Notes: generated from the letters alone by a model not told the origin. Shown: positions 24,753-34,004, counted from the stretch's first letter. The stretch is 64,000 bases of DNA from Chryseobacterium herbae (GCF_025154075.1 NZ_JAOAMU010000002.1:62001-126000), one strand, 5' to 3'. Translations and numbers: made by a program.

Positions 24753-25664
24753 ATGAAAATATCTCCATCCGTTCAGATTTCTCGCATAAATTTTACTAAT
24801 TTTAAGAGAAAATCAGATCAAGTGGGTCATCATACAGATCATTTTCCAATCTTAGGCATTCAGGAGTTCAGCGAAAACCAGCTTCAGGGCTGTCATCTGC
24901 TGTTTAATGAATTGCATGGCGAACGTTCCATTGATGAACCCCATAAACATGATTTTTTTATCATCAACCTTTTTGAACACGGAAAAGGCAGTCACACCAT
25001 TGATTTCACGGAATATGAAGTGGGAAACAGCCAGATTCATCTTGTTTTTCCGGATCAGGTTCATCAATGGGTGATTGAAAAGGAAACGGTAGGTTATCAG
25101 TTGATGATCAGCAGAGACTGGTTTGAAAGTTTTCTGCCTTCGCTGAGGTTTTCAGCTTCGTATTATCAGAGTCATCCCGTTATTAATCTTTCCAAAGAAA
25201 CTTTTGGGACTTTCCTGTATGAATTTCAGGCCATTCAGAAAGAGGTGGGTGAGGAGCATGTATTTTGGGAAGTCATCCAGAAGCGGAGTGAGCTGATTGG
25301 GTTGCTGGTCAGTAAATCAGTGGAGGGCACTTTCAAAGATTTTGAAATGTATCATTCCAATCCTATTATTTCTAAATTTTTACAGCTTATCGATGAGCAT
25401 TTCAGAACAGAAAGATCGGTGTCTTTCTATGCGGAGAAGCTTAATATTTCTGCGAATTATTTAAATATTGTCTGTAAAAAAAATCTGAATGCTTCGGCTT
25501 CTTCTCTTGTTCAGGACAGGATTCTGCTGGAGGCAAAACGACTTTTAAAAGTCTCCGAAATGTCTGTAAAGGATATTGTTTATGATCTTGGGTTCTATGA
25601 TCATGCGAGTTTTTCCAAATTTTTCAAAGCACAGACGGGGATGACACCTTCCCAGTTTAAATAA
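24753..25664 (+). CDS. AraC-family transcriptional regulator
   Basis: 303 residues from the ATG at 24753; a GTG start 13 codons earlier would add an unconserved-looking extension overlapping the repeat region. The N-terminal ~170 residues are a cupin-like sensing domain (HKHDFFIINLFEHGKGSHTI). The C-terminal ~95 residues hold the two helix-turn-helix motifs of AraC proteins, ending in DLGFYDHASFSKFFKAQTG. It sits between two paralogous amidohydrolase genes that carry the same half-site pair upstream, so it is the obvious activator of both. The ligand is probably their substrate or product (inference). Confidence 0.9.
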   Translation: MKISPSVQISRINFTNFKRKSDQVGHHTDHFPILGIQEFSENQLQGCHLLFNELHGERSIDEPHKHDFFIINLFEHGKGSHTIDFTEYEVGNSQIHLVFPDQVHQWVIEKETVGYQLMISRDWFESFLPSLRFSASYYQSHPVINLSKETFGTFLYEFQAIQKEVGEEHVFWEVIQKRSELIGLLVSKSVEGTFKDFEMYHSNPIISKFLQLIDEHFRTERSVSFYAEKLNISANYLNIVCKKNLNASASSLVQDRILLEAKRLLKVSEMSVKDIVYDLGFYDHASFSKFFKAQTGMTPSQFK

Positions 25665-25669
25665 TAATC

Positions 25670-25727
25670 CATACAAAACAAAGCATAATTGATACACCGG
25701 CTCTGAGACAAAGCCGGCGTAACTTTG
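25670..25727 (+). promoter_or_regulatory. AraC-type operator and promoter of amidohydrolase 2
   Basis: CATACA (25670-25675) and GATACA (25691-25696) start 21 bp apart within AATAATCCATACA and TTGATACACC. The downstream one begins 29 bp before TAACTTTG (25720-25727), a perfect -7 element. A GCCGGC-containing inverted repeat (GCCGGCTCTGAG upstream of GACAAAGCCGGC) lies between site and promoter region. The layout copies that at 22987-23043. Confidence 0.65.
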
Positions 25728-25746
25728 TCCTGTTAAAAGATAAGTT

Positions 25747-26985
25747 ATGCAGTTTCCGTATCAATTGGTTGCAAAAGGAACATATTCGCTCAAAAATGTC
25801 CGTCTGGAAATGGGATTTGAATATGATGAAGGAGAAGTGATCAGGACAAAAACTGATCTTTTCAGTATTGACATAGAAGGTGGAAAGATCAAAGCTGTAA
25901 AGCCGAATAATCCAGCTTCTGATGCGTTGGATGCCAAAGGTTTTCTGATGCTTCCTGCCTTTAAGGATATGCACATCCATCTGGATAAGACATTATATGG
26001 ACTTCCGTGGCAGGCACTTTCGCCCAAACGGAGAACAGTAAAGGACATGATCGCTTATGAGCAGGAAATCATCCCTGAACTTTTAAAAACCTCCGTGGAA
26101 AGGGCAGAGCAGCTGATCAGTTTGTTACAGCATTACGGAACTCATTTTGCGAGAACACACTTTAATATTGATCCTACCTCAGGTTTAAAATCTTTGGAGA
26201 ATCTGGAAAAATCTTTGGAACATAAAAAAGATTCTTTCAAAGGTGAACTTGTGGCTTTTCCGCAGCATGGCTTGTATTATACAGATACGGCTCCTTTGCT
26301 GAAAGAAGCAGCCCAACTGAAAAGTGTAGGTTTTATCGGAGGTCTTGATCCATTAAGTATCGACGGTCATATTGAAAAGGTGCTTGATTTTACGATACAG
26401 CTGGCTTTAGACCATCAAAAAGGAATAGATATTCATCTTCATGAAGCAGGAGAATCTGGGATGAAAACAATCAATTATCTGATTGATAAAACGATTGAGA
26501 ATCCGCAGTTGCAGGGAAAAACATTTGTAAGTCATGCTTTTGCTTTGGGACATCTTTCTCCAAAAGAAACGGAAAAGATCGCAGAAAGACTGGCAGAAGG
26601 AAAAGTGGGAATTGCCTCTTCTATCCCCTTCAGAGGAACGGTAATGCCTATTCCTGTCCTGAAAAAGTATGGAGTGAATGTTCTGATTGGAAATGATAAT
26701 GTCCAGGATTACTGGAGTACCTTCGGTTCAGGAAATATGCTTCAGAAAGCGAATCTGATTGCCGAGCTTTACGGATATGCAACTGAATTTGAACTGTCCA
26801 GAACGCTTCAGTTTGCCACTCAAAGTATTCTTCCGCTGGATGACAAAGGAAAGCAGCAATGGCCAAAGCCGGGGGACGAAGCCTCTATTGTGCTGGCCGA
26901 TGCTTCATGTTCTGCAGAAGCAGTTTCCAGAATATCCAAAACTGAAGCCTTCATGAACGAAGGGAATCTTTTCTGGAGACCTTAA
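25747..26985 (+). CDS. Amidohydrolase, cytosine deaminase-like, cytoplasmic paralogue
   Basis: 412 residues, closely similar along its whole length to the product of 23061-24395 but lacking the N-terminal export signal. Conserved metal motifs are MHIHLDKTLYG, DIHLHEAGESG, VSHAFALGHL and LIGNDNVQDYW. Several long blocks, such as LPAFKDMHIHLDKT and DASCSAEAVSRIS (ASCSAEAVSRIS in both), are shared. It probably arose by duplication, with the AraC gene now between the copies. Substrate unknown; the family works on cytosine-like and related amides or amines. Confidence 0.87.
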   Translation: MQFPYQLVAKGTYSLKNVRLEMGFEYDEGEVIRTKTDLFSIDIEGGKIKAVKPNNPASDALDAKGFLMLPAFKDMHIHLDKTLYGLPWQALSPKRRTVKDMIAYEQEIIPELLKTSVERAEQLISLLQHYGTHFARTHFNIDPTSGLKSLENLEKSLEHKKDSFKGELVAFPQHGLYYTDTAPLLKEAAQLKSVGFIGGLDPLSIDGHIEKVLDFTIQLALDHQKGIDIHLHEAGESGMKTINYLIDKTIENPQLQGKTFVSHAFALGHLSPKETEKIAERLAEGKVGIASSIPFRGTVMPIPVLKKYGVNVLIGNDNVQDYWSTFGSGNMLQKANLIAELYGYATEFELSRTLQFATQSILPLDDKGKQQWPKPGDEASIVLADASCSAEAVSRISKTEAFMNEGNLFWRP

Positions 26986-27025
26986 TTGAAATATATATTT
27001 TTTAATATACTTGTTTTTTGTGAAT

Positions 27026-27054
27026 AAAGCCATTGGATTTTCTGATGGCTTTTT
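27026..27054 (+). terminator. Terminator after amidohydrolase 2
   Basis: AAAGCCAT and ATGGCTTT form an 8-bp stem around an 11-base loop, with T's following. It lies 41 bp after the stop. Confidence 0.8.
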
Positions 27055-27170
27055 CGATGTCTTGTAAGAATGATTATTTTTTTTGCAGATGAGAATTAAG
27101 AATCACGTGCGAAACATCAGAAGAGATAAAAGACCTATATAAAGATGTCGATTGGAGAAGCTAATTAATC

Positions 27171-27204
27171 AAAAGCCATCAGAAAAAATTCCTGATGGCT
27201 TTTA
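27171..27204 (-). terminator. Terminator for the lipoprotein/TonB receptor operon
   Basis: AAAGCCATCAG and CTGATGGCTTT form a perfect 11-bp stem. Read on the minus strand it ends in a T-rich run and lies 27 bp beyond the lipoprotein stop. Its stem shares sequence with the terminator at 27026. Confidence 0.85.
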
Positions 27205-27230
27205 AAATTTGATATGAAGAAACTAGTTAC

Positions 27231-28454
27231 TTATTGTAATCCCGCTAAAAGATTTACTCCGTCTACTGTAGTCCATGCTCCAGGAGTTAGAGATACTTTG
27301 GTAACGGTAGCAGCATTGGTGAACGTTTTAGCACCATTTGGAGTGAATGCATATCCCCAAACTCCTGCGTTGTCAGAGGCTAAGTAAGTAAGAGGTGCTA
27401 CAACTACTTTCCCTGTATTTACCTGGCTTGTTTCTGTAGCTGCATCTTGAATCAGTACAGCATACCCTTTTTGAGTTCCGATATTTTTATAACCGCTGAT
27501 ATAAACGTTTGAGAAAATTCCTGTTCCGTGTTTTTTGAACTGGATAGCAGAAATTTCAGGAGAGTTTGCAGATTCCGGGTTAGTATTCGTGTCTCTGATT
27601 AAAGTAATGTTGGATACTTTTGGTGCTACGTTATCAGCATTACCGGAAGCTTCGATTTCCATTCCGAAGTTACCTGTTCCTGTCTGGAAAGCATACCAGT
27701 TGGTATTGTTCTGTCCGCTCCATGCATCCTGCCAGTCGAAAGAGTCATCGAAGTTACCGTAAGAAACAATATTTTTAGCACTTACAGTTCCACCGAAGAA
27801 TTCGTATCCGTCGTCAGTTCCTTTGTAGGTTACAAGGTTCTCTAAAGTAGTTCCTGCTCCTACAGCGTAGAATGTCATAGAGTTGGTTTCAGAAGTACCG
27901 TCACCAATCTTTTTACCTGCATATTCCACTCTTACAAACTTCATGGTTCCTGAGTTTGAATTGGCATCAGTTCCTCCGTAGTACACGTTATTTCCGTCTT
28001 CAGAAAGAGCCTGTGCATTTCCGTTCACAGCTTTGATAGGAGCGCTTCCGTAGATGGTAATTCCACCCCAGTCTCCAGGAGTTTTAGTAGAAGTTGTGAA
28101 TACAATTGGCTCAGCAGCTGTACCTACAGCGTTGATCTTCCCGTCCTGAAGAATCACTAAACCACTTGTTTTAGAAGTTACTACATTGAAAGTAGCTCCT
28201 GCTTCAATAGTGATGGTAGCGTTATTTGTAATTTTTACGATTCCGTCTAATGTATAACTTCCTTTTTTGATAAGGATATCTTTTGAAATAGTTCCTGATA
28301 ATGTTCCGCTTCCGCTTAATACACTTTCAGTAGTTCCAGGAGTAGTAACTGTAGTACCGTCTCCTAAGCCATCATTTACCTCGATAGTACATGAATTTAA
28401 GGCTAATGTTAACACGGCTGTTAACGATAATAATGATAAAACTCTTCTTTTCAT
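27231..28454 (-). CDS. Beta-helix lipoprotein partnered with TonB receptor
   Basis: A 407-residue lipoprotein: the signal ends in LALNSCTIE (lipidation at Cys22). The mature protein reads as a parallel beta-helix, with motifs such as NATITIEAGATFNVV, GDWGGITIYGSAPIK, FVRVEYAGKKIGDGTSE, YEFFGGTVSAKNIVSYG and DDSFDWQDAW. I know of similar lipoproteins encoded beside TonB receptors in Bacteroidota, where they probably help capture the ligand at the cell surface. It is downstream of the receptor gene with a 35-bp gap, hence co-transcribed. The ligand cannot be told from sequence. Confidence 0.82.
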   Translation of the reverse strand: MKRRVLSLLSLTAVLTLALNSCTIEVNDGLGDGTTVTTPGTTESVLSGSGTLSGTISKDILIKKGSYTLDGIVKITNNATITIEAGATFNVVTSKTSGLVILQDGKINAVGTAAEPIVFTTSTKTPGDWGGITIYGSAPIKAVNGNAQALSEDGNNVYYGGTDANSNSGTMKFVRVEYAGKKIGDGTSETNSMTFYAVGAGTTLENLVTYKGTDDGYEFFGGTVSAKNIVSYGNFDDSFDWQDAWSGQNNTNWYAFQTGTGNFGMEIEASGNADNVAPKVSNITLIRDTNTNPESANSPEISAIQFKKHGTGIFSNVYISGYKNIGTQKGYAVLIQDAATETSQVNTGKVVVAPLTYLASDNAGVWGYAFTPNGAKTFTNAATVTKVSLTPGAWTTVDGVNLLAGLQ

Positions 28455-28489
28455 TTTTATACTTTATTTTTATTTTTTATTAATTTATT

Positions 28490-31132
28490 TTAGAATGTGT
28501 AGCCAACAGTGAAGTTGAATGTGATACCTCTGTAATAGTTGACCAATGTATTATTTCCTTCCTCTATATTAAGCGGGAGATAATTTTTGTCACCCAATAA
28601 GATTTTATATTTGCTGTCTAAGATATTCTGCACTCCCAGTTTTACATTCCAGTTTTTGGATAGTTGCCCCTGGTATACAAAATCGATCTGGCTAAATGGC
28701 TTTTCGTAGTAGTTATCTGTACCTGCACCTCCTGTTGCATATATTTTGCTTCCTGATACGTTATACACAAGAGAGAAAGTATGGGCTAAGTTGTTACGGT
28801 TTTTAAGCTCATACTTTAAATCAGCATTGATGGTATAAGGAGCAGCTCCCTGAAGACCTCTTTTACGTAATGTTTCCCCAGTTGTTTTGAACCACTCAGG
28901 CTCTTCCATTTTCAGTTGATCTGCACTTCTTTCAACATCAGAGTACATGATGGTTGCATTAGCTCCCAAAGTGAAATTATGAAGAGATTCTGATATTCTG
29001 CTTAAACTGAAAATCCCTTCCAATTCTACCCCAAATAAATCAGCTTTCTTAGCATTGAAGAATGTGATCGTAGAACCTGTCGCATTTCCTGAAGCTACTA
29101 ATGAGCGTTCAATGGCGTTGTCGATTCTTTTAGCGAATAGGTTAACAGCAAACATTTCCTTGTTGGTAGGGAAATATTCCCATTTCAAATCGAAATTGTA
29201 GTTTTCACTGTTTTTAATTTCAGGGTTACCTACAATGTTTACGTTATCCGGGTTAATATAAGTAATTGGCATAGTCTCGATCAGGATAGGACGTGTAACC
29301 GTTTTGCTGAAAGAGAATCTTAAATTATTTTTACTATTAATTGCTTTTTTAATGGATAATGAAGGCAGGAAGAAATCTTTATTTTTTTCTAAATTTTGCT
29401 TGTTATCGTCACTTTGTTTTGAATAACGGATCAAAGTCATATCATTTTCATACCTCGCTCCCAATAAGATATCCCAAGAATCGTTGGGCTTAAGGTTGAT
29501 ATTAGCATAACCTCCATTAATGATCTGATAAAAACTGGAATAGAACTGAGAAGTATCAGAACCCTCCTGATAAAATAAGCTTCCATCATTTATCGATGCA
29601 TTAAAGACATCCTGCGGACTGTCAATATTAACTACATGAGCTTGGTTTGACGATCCTGAAGTACGCCCGAAGATAAATCGGTAAGAAGTTTTTCTGAAAT
29701 CAGAGAAACCGTTGTAACCCACAGCAATCTGAATAGGATAGTCTTTTTTATCTCCTTTTTCACCCAGTGATAACTGATATTCTGCGAACGCTGAACCGTA
29801 GAATCTTGAATCTACATCCAGGTACTGACGAATAAGGTTATTTCCTCCATAACGCATCTGGACATATCCGTCAGGAAGCATTTGATTCGTTACAGGATCA
29901 ATACGGTTAGCTTCTATAATCTTTCTGTCAGGCTGCTGATAATTATTCATTACATAACTCGCTCCGGCCTTTACCTGATGTCTGTCCGCAATTTTCTGAG
30001 AAGCTGTTAGCTGCAAGTCTAAAAATCTTGAAACATCTAACTGATTGGTTCTGAAAAATCCGCTGTCTTTGTTACGAACCTGGCCATCTTTATATCCGAA
30101 GTTATCTTCTATGATATTATTTGTATTCTGTAAATAAATAGCATTTAAGTTAACATTTGTTCCCTTATTCTTATAACCTAACCCTAATAAAACGGAAGAT
30201 TCTGTTTCATAAGTATATTGTTTACGGTTAAGAAAATTCATATTATCAATGAATGACTCTTTACCAAGCGATCTGAACTGATTGTTGTCTCCATTCTTAT
30301 ATTCAAACTTACTCCCTTGGTTTAAAGAGAATAAAACACCTAGGTTCCCTGATCCCATTTTCACTTTCTGTGCAGTAGTAAATCCAATACTTGTATTAGG
30401 CATTGATTTTACATTGTCTACATTCCAGGAGTCTTTGAATGAATTTGTCGATTCGCTTGCTGTAAATCTATAGTTGCTTGGTCTTGAGTTTCTGATCTCA
30501 TCCGGAAGTCTTCTGTCTTTAGAGTTTAATCCTAAATATCCATTCATTCCGTCTGCCCCTTCAGCTATTTTGAAATTGTTTCTGAATGTACTCAAAGTAT
30601 TCACACCCACACTGAACTCCACTTTTGTAAAAGGCTTATCAATCGTAAGCGTTTCGATATCAAAAGTAGCTCCTGCAAAATCTCCGTAAAGGTTGGAGTT
30701 GAAGGTTTTGTAGATATTTAGTTTTCCTACCACATCCGTTGGGAACTGCTTCAGCGCAATGATCTTCTGGAATGGGTTGTTGGAAGGAGATCCAAGACCG
30801 TTGATCAATAAATAATTGTATCGTTCTTCAAGACCTCTTACGAAAAGTCCTCTTCCTTCTACCGTAGTGATTCCCGTTACTTTCGTAAGTCCCTGTTCTA
30901 CGTTAGAGATTCCTTTTCTGGATATCTCTTCAGCACTTACAGCCTGTTTTTGAATGACCGCTTTTTTTTGTTCTCCTAATACCGCAGTTTCAGTTTTCTT
31001 GTTACTGCTTCCCTGGATTACTACGCCATCAATTTTTTTCTCCTTTATAATCGTGTCCTGCTTCGTTTCCTGAGCGTAAAACATTGATCCGGATAAAAAT
31101 ACGACTGCAATGCTAAGTTTATTAATTTTCAT
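28490..31132 (-). CDS. TonB-dependent outer-membrane receptor
   Basis: About 880 residues from the ATG at 31132; an upstream start at 31171 would put extra residues before a complete signal peptide (MKINKLSIAVVFLSGSMFYA). A plug domain follows (QAVSAEEISRKGISNVEQGL, VRGLEERYNYLLINGLGSPS) and then a 22-strand-type barrel ending in an aromatic (NFTVGYTF). Such receptors import large or scarce ligands using TonB energy. No carboxypeptidase-regulatory N-domain typical of SusC is present. It is in operon with the beta-helix lipoprotein and divergent from a PhoB/PhoR-like system, which may control it. Confidence 0.92.
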   Translation of the reverse strand: MKINKLSIAVVFLSGSMFYAQETKQDTIIKEKKIDGVVIQGSSNKKTETAVLGEQKKAVIQKQAVSAEEISRKGISNVEQGLTKVTGITTVEGRGLFVRGLEERYNYLLINGLGSPSNNPFQKIIALKQFPTDVVGKLNIYKTFNSNLYGDFAGATFDIETLTIDKPFTKVEFSVGVNTLSTFRNNFKIAEGADGMNGYLGLNSKDRRLPDEIRNSRPSNYRFTASESTNSFKDSWNVDNVKSMPNTSIGFTTAQKVKMGSGNLGVLFSLNQGSKFEYKNGDNNQFRSLGKESFIDNMNFLNRKQYTYETESSVLLGLGYKNKGTNVNLNAIYLQNTNNIIEDNFGYKDGQVRNKDSGFFRTNQLDVSRFLDLQLTASQKIADRHQVKAGASYVMNNYQQPDRKIIEANRIDPVTNQMLPDGYVQMRYGGNNLIRQYLDVDSRFYGSAFAEYQLSLGEKGDKKDYPIQIAVGYNGFSDFRKTSYRFIFGRTSGSSNQAHVVNIDSPQDVFNASINDGSLFYQEGSDTSQFYSSFYQIINGGYANINLKPNDSWDILLGARYENDMTLIRYSKQSDDNKQNLEKNKDFFLPSLSIKKAINSKNNLRFSFSKTVTRPILIETMPITYINPDNVNIVGNPEIKNSENYNFDLKWEYFPTNKEMFAVNLFAKRIDNAIERSLVASGNATGSTITFFNAKKADLFGVELEGIFSLSRISESLHNFTLGANATIMYSDVERSADQLKMEEPEWFKTTGETLRKRGLQGAAPYTINADLKYELKNRNNLAHTFSLVYNVSGSKIYATGGAGTDNYYEKPFSQIDFVYQGQLSKNWNVKLGVQNILDSKYKILLGDKNYLPLNIEEGNNTLVNYYRGITFNFTVGYTF

Positions 31133-31278
31133 TATTTTACTTACTTTATTTACTAGATTCTTTCGGTGCAAAGGAATAAAAGATTAATGGGGTAAATGGT
31201 TTAGGGTGTTTTAATTTTTTTTTAACTAAACATTAATAAAAGGGAGTTATTGTTAACTTTATGTGAACGATAATAGAT

Positions 31279-31312
31279 TTGTTCATCTGTGCTTTAAAAT
31301 TTATTAACTTTG
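31279..31312 (+). promoter_or_regulatory. Promoter of the two-component operon
   Basis: TTG at 31279-31281, 23-bp spacer, TAACTTTG at 31305-31312 (perfect -7). The response regulator ATG is 19 bp further. Three TTAAC words occur in the divergent region (31222, 31253, 31304) but their spacing does not form a regular box. Confidence 0.6.
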
Positions 31313-31330
31313 ACTCTGTAAAAATTTAAA

Positions 31331-32008
31331 ATGAACCAAAAGAAAATACTCTTAATAGACGACGAACTGGATATTTTAGAGATTCTGTCTTACAACCTGG
31401 AAAAAGAAGGTTACGATATCTATACAGCCACAAACGGTAACGAAGGTATAGATAAAGCCAAGGAGATCATCCCGGACCTTATCCTATTAGATGTTATGAT
31501 GCCCGAAAAAGACGGTATCGAGACATGTCAGGAACTTCGCAAAGTAAAAGAACTGCAGAAAACACTGATCGTTTTCCTTTCGGCAAGAAGCGAAGAGTTC
31601 TCACAGCTTGCAGGATTTCAGGCCGGAGCCAATGATTATATTGTAAAACTGATCAAACCGAAAATTCTGATCTCTAAAGTAAACGCTTTACTACAGTTGA
31701 CTTCTCAGGTGTCTGATAATGCGAAACTGATCGAAATCGGTGATCTGATTATCGACAAAGACAATTTCAGAGTTTCCAAAAGCGGACAGCAGTTCCTTCT
31801 TCCTAAAAAAGAATTCGACTTGTTGTATCTTCTGGCTTCAAACACTGAAAAAGTATTTAAAAGAGAAGAAATTCTTGAAAAAGTATGGGGAAATGACGTG
31901 ATCGTGGGAGAAAGAACAATCGACGTTCACATCAGAAGATTAAGAGAAAAACTGGGAATCAATACCATCCAGACATTAAAGGGAATCGGTTATAAGCTTA
32001 TCGTTTAA
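31331..32008 (+). CDS. Response regulator, OmpR/PhoB family
   Basis: A 225-residue regulator. The receiver domain (1-~120) has the acidic pair in LLIDDELD, the phospho-acceptor Asp54 in LILLDVMMPEKDG, and the conserved Lys in DYIVKLIKP. The usual Pro after that Lys is Leu, an unusual change. The winged-helix domain (~130-225) contains LLPKKEFDLLYLLASN, ERTIDVHIRRLREKLG and TLKGIGYKL. It is followed 46 bp later by its kinase. The divergent TonB receptor operon is the natural first candidate target. Confidence 0.93.
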   Translation: MNQKKILLIDDELDILEILSYNLEKEGYDIYTATNGNEGIDKAKEIIPDLILLDVMMPEKDGIETCQELRKVKELQKTLIVFLSARSEEFSQLAGFQAGANDYIVKLIKPKILISKVNALLQLTSQVSDNAKLIEIGDLIIDKDNFRVSKSGQQFLLPKKEFDLLYLLASNTEKVFKREEILEKVWGNDVIVGERTIDVHIRRLREKLGINTIQTLKGIGYKLIV

Positions 32009-32053
32009 TAACTTAAATTCCTACCTTTACATAACCTATAAAAACTTGTAAAA

Positions 32054-33085
32054 TTGAAATTTTACAGACTTACACTCGTCGCCTCGTGTCTTCTGACACT
32101 GGTGATGTTTCTTTTAGTGATCATCTTTGATTCGCTGAAGGATATCTATTACCGGACGCCTTTCTTTAAAATCGGCCTTTTTATCTGTCTGATCCTTATT
32201 TTCATCATCAATTACGTTGTTCTTGAACTTCTTTTCAACTACTACGGAAAAAAGCAGGTTCGTGGACTTTCACAGATGCTTCCGCAGGAAATTGTGCATG
32301 ACAATAACGAAAACATTACCATTAAAGAACTGGGTGAAAGATTTTCCGATCTTAACCAGCAGCAGGTAACGGAGATCGATATGATGAAAGAAATGGAAAG
32401 CTACCGTAAAGAATACATCGGAAACGTTTCGCATGAACTTAAAACCCCTTTGTTTTCTATTCAGGGATACGTAGAAACCCTTAGAGACGGCGGTGTGGAC
32501 AATCTAACCATTCGTGATAAATATCTGGAAAGAATCGATAAATCAGTAGAAAGGCTGATCGCTATTGTGACCGATCTGGATATGATCAACCGTCTGGAAG
32601 CCGGCGAGATCAGTATCACCAACTCAAAATTTGATGTCAATCTTTTAATCAAAGAAATTTTTGAACTTCTCGAGTTTGAAGCGGAAAAACATAATACAAC
32701 GCTGCAGATTCAGACCCTTCATCCGCAAATCTTTGTAGATGCCGACAAACAGAAGATTTCACAGGTTTTTATTAATTTAATTTCCAATGCTATCCATTAT
32801 GCCAACAGGCAGGAAGCAAGAGTGGTGGTCAAAACCAGTGTTCTTAAAAATAAAGTGCTGATTGAAGTCATCGACAACGGAATGGGAATTAAAGCCGAAA
32901 TTCTTCCAAGAATCTTCGAAAGATTCTACCGCGTGGAAACCAGCAGAAGCAGAAGGGAAGGGGGTTCAGGACTTGGACTCGCTATTGTAAAGCATATCCT
33001 GGAAGCCCATAACGAAAATATAACCGTAGAAAGTGTTTATCTTGAAGGAACCAAATTCAGTTTTATGCTTGAAAAAAGCAAATAA
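32054..33085 (+). CDS. Sensor histidine kinase, PhoR-like
   Basis: 343 residues, apparently starting at a TTG (32054), since no in-frame ATG precedes the first membrane helix. Two helices (~5-27 and ~37-62) are separated by only about ten residues, so there is almost no periplasmic sensor. The phospho-acceptor His127 lies in NVSHELKTPLFSIQGYVETL. The ATPase domain has LISNAIHYAN (N box), VIDNGMGI (G1) and GGSGLGLAIVKHI (G2). Layout resembles PhoR-type kinases that sense through a partner or the membrane. Forms one operon with the regulator upstream. Confidence 0.92.
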   Translation: MKFYRLTLVASCLLTLVMFLLVIIFDSLKDIYYRTPFFKIGLFICLILIFIINYVVLELLFNYYGKKQVRGLSQMLPQEIVHDNNENITIKELGERFSDLNQQQVTEIDMMKEMESYRKEYIGNVSHELKTPLFSIQGYVETLRDGGVDNLTIRDKYLERIDKSVERLIAIVTDLDMINRLEAGEISITNSKFDVNLLIKEIFELLEFEAEKHNTTLQIQTLHPQIFVDADKQKISQVFINLISNAIHYANRQEARVVVKTSVLKNKVLIEVIDNGMGIKAEILPRIFERFYRVETSRSRREGGSGLGLAIVKHILEAHNENITVESVYLEGTKFSFMLEKSK

Positions 33086-33138
33086 TTCTGGTAGAATGTA
33101 AGAAAAAAAAATATTTTAAAAAATCCTGAAATATTTTT

Positions 33139-33166
33139 TTGTCACATGTCATTTATTATATATTTG
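33139..33166 (+). promoter_or_regulatory. Promoter of pRiA4b-type gene
   Basis: TTG at 33139-33141, 17-bp spacer, TATATTTG at 33159-33166. Both elements match the Flavobacterium consensus and the gene starts 53 bp downstream. Confidence 0.7.
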
Positions 33167-33219
33167 CAACAGAGATTTATCATAATAATTAAGGCAAAAA
33201 AGTAATTTAAGAAACTGAT

Positions 33220-33816
33220 ATGGTTTACAAGATCCGCGTAATATTAGATGCGAAAGAGGATATTTTCCGTGATATTGAAGTAAAAGGAAAACAATCACTA
33301 TGGAACTTACATTTGGGAATTAAAAGTGCGTTCAGTCTGCAGGGAGACGAACTTTCCACTTTTAATATGTTGGAAGATGACGGAACAATTGTTAAAAGTG
33401 TTCCCCTGGAAGATATGAGTGACGATGGTGATGGCGAAATTATGTCAGATGTGTACATTGATGAAGCTTTTGAAAGTGTGGGCGACAAAGCTCAGTTTCA
33501 GTACGGGCTTCTTGACCTTTGGGAATTCTTCTGCGAGCTTGTAGAAGTAATCGACGAGACAAAAGGGGTTATTTACCCAATCACAGTATACAGATTCGGA
33601 AATGTTCCGTTAAAAGCACCAAGCAAAAGCGGTTCAGGAGGATCCAAAAAGAGATCAGCAATGCCTTTGATGGATGATGATTTCAACTTTGAGGATGACT
33701 TTGGTGGAAACAGCAGTTTTGAAGATGAAGATGACGACAACTTCGATGACGAGGAAGAAGAAAACTACAATGATGATGTTTTCGAAGATGAAGAAGATAA
33801 CGAGGATGAAAAATAA
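33220..33816 (+). CDS. Plasmid pRiA4b ORF-3-like protein
   Basis: A 198-residue soluble protein. The first ~135 residues match the pRiA4b ORF-3 fold: VYKIRVILDAKEDIFRDIEV, LHLGIKSAFSL, then FQYGLLDLWEFFCELVEV. The last ~60 residues are almost entirely acidic (Asp/Glu with Asn, Ser and Phe), an extension that could mimic nucleic acid or keep the protein soluble. The function of the family is unknown. It has its own promoter and terminator. Confidence 0.85.
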   Translation: MVYKIRVILDAKEDIFRDIEVKGKQSLWNLHLGIKSAFSLQGDELSTFNMLEDDGTIVKSVPLEDMSDDGDGEIMSDVYIDEAFESVGDKAQFQYGLLDLWEFFCELVEVIDETKGVIYPITVYRFGNVPLKAPSKSGSGGSKKRSAMPLMDDDFNFEDDFGGNSSFEDEDDDNFDDEEEENYNDDVFEDEEDNEDEK

Positions 33817-33835
33817 CATCTGAATACAATATATG

Positions 33836-33865
33836 GCCCTGGATTTTTGTCCGGGGCTTTTTTTT
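33836..33865 (+). terminator. Terminator after pRiA4b-type gene
   Basis: GCCCTGGA and TCCGGGGC form an 8-bp stem (one G-U pair) followed by eight T. It lies 20 bp after the stop. Confidence 0.9.
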
Positions 33866-33985
33866 GTGAAAAGTGAATTTTGCTTCGCAAGTCAATAGTG
33901 AATTTTATAACACTATATTTATTATTGACCATTGACCATTCACTTGCGAAGCAAAATTCACGCTTCACAACTCACAATTCACCTT
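33866..33985. repeat. Palindromic intergenic repeat (TTTGCTTCGCAA family), copy 2
   Basis: GTGAATTTTGCTTCGCAAGT (33873-33892) and its exact complement (33942-33961) form a perfect 20-bp inverted repeat with a 49-bp AT-rich centre containing TTGACCATTGACCATT. It lies between a terminator and the next promoter. Confidence 0.88.
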
Positions 33986-34004
33986 CACACACTTCATTTT
34001 TCCT

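Noticed and set aside
31133..31330. Pho box between the TonB receptor and the two-component genes
   Set aside because: Three TTAAC words are present, but their distances (31 and 51 bp) do not fit the regular 11-bp direct repeat of a Pho box.
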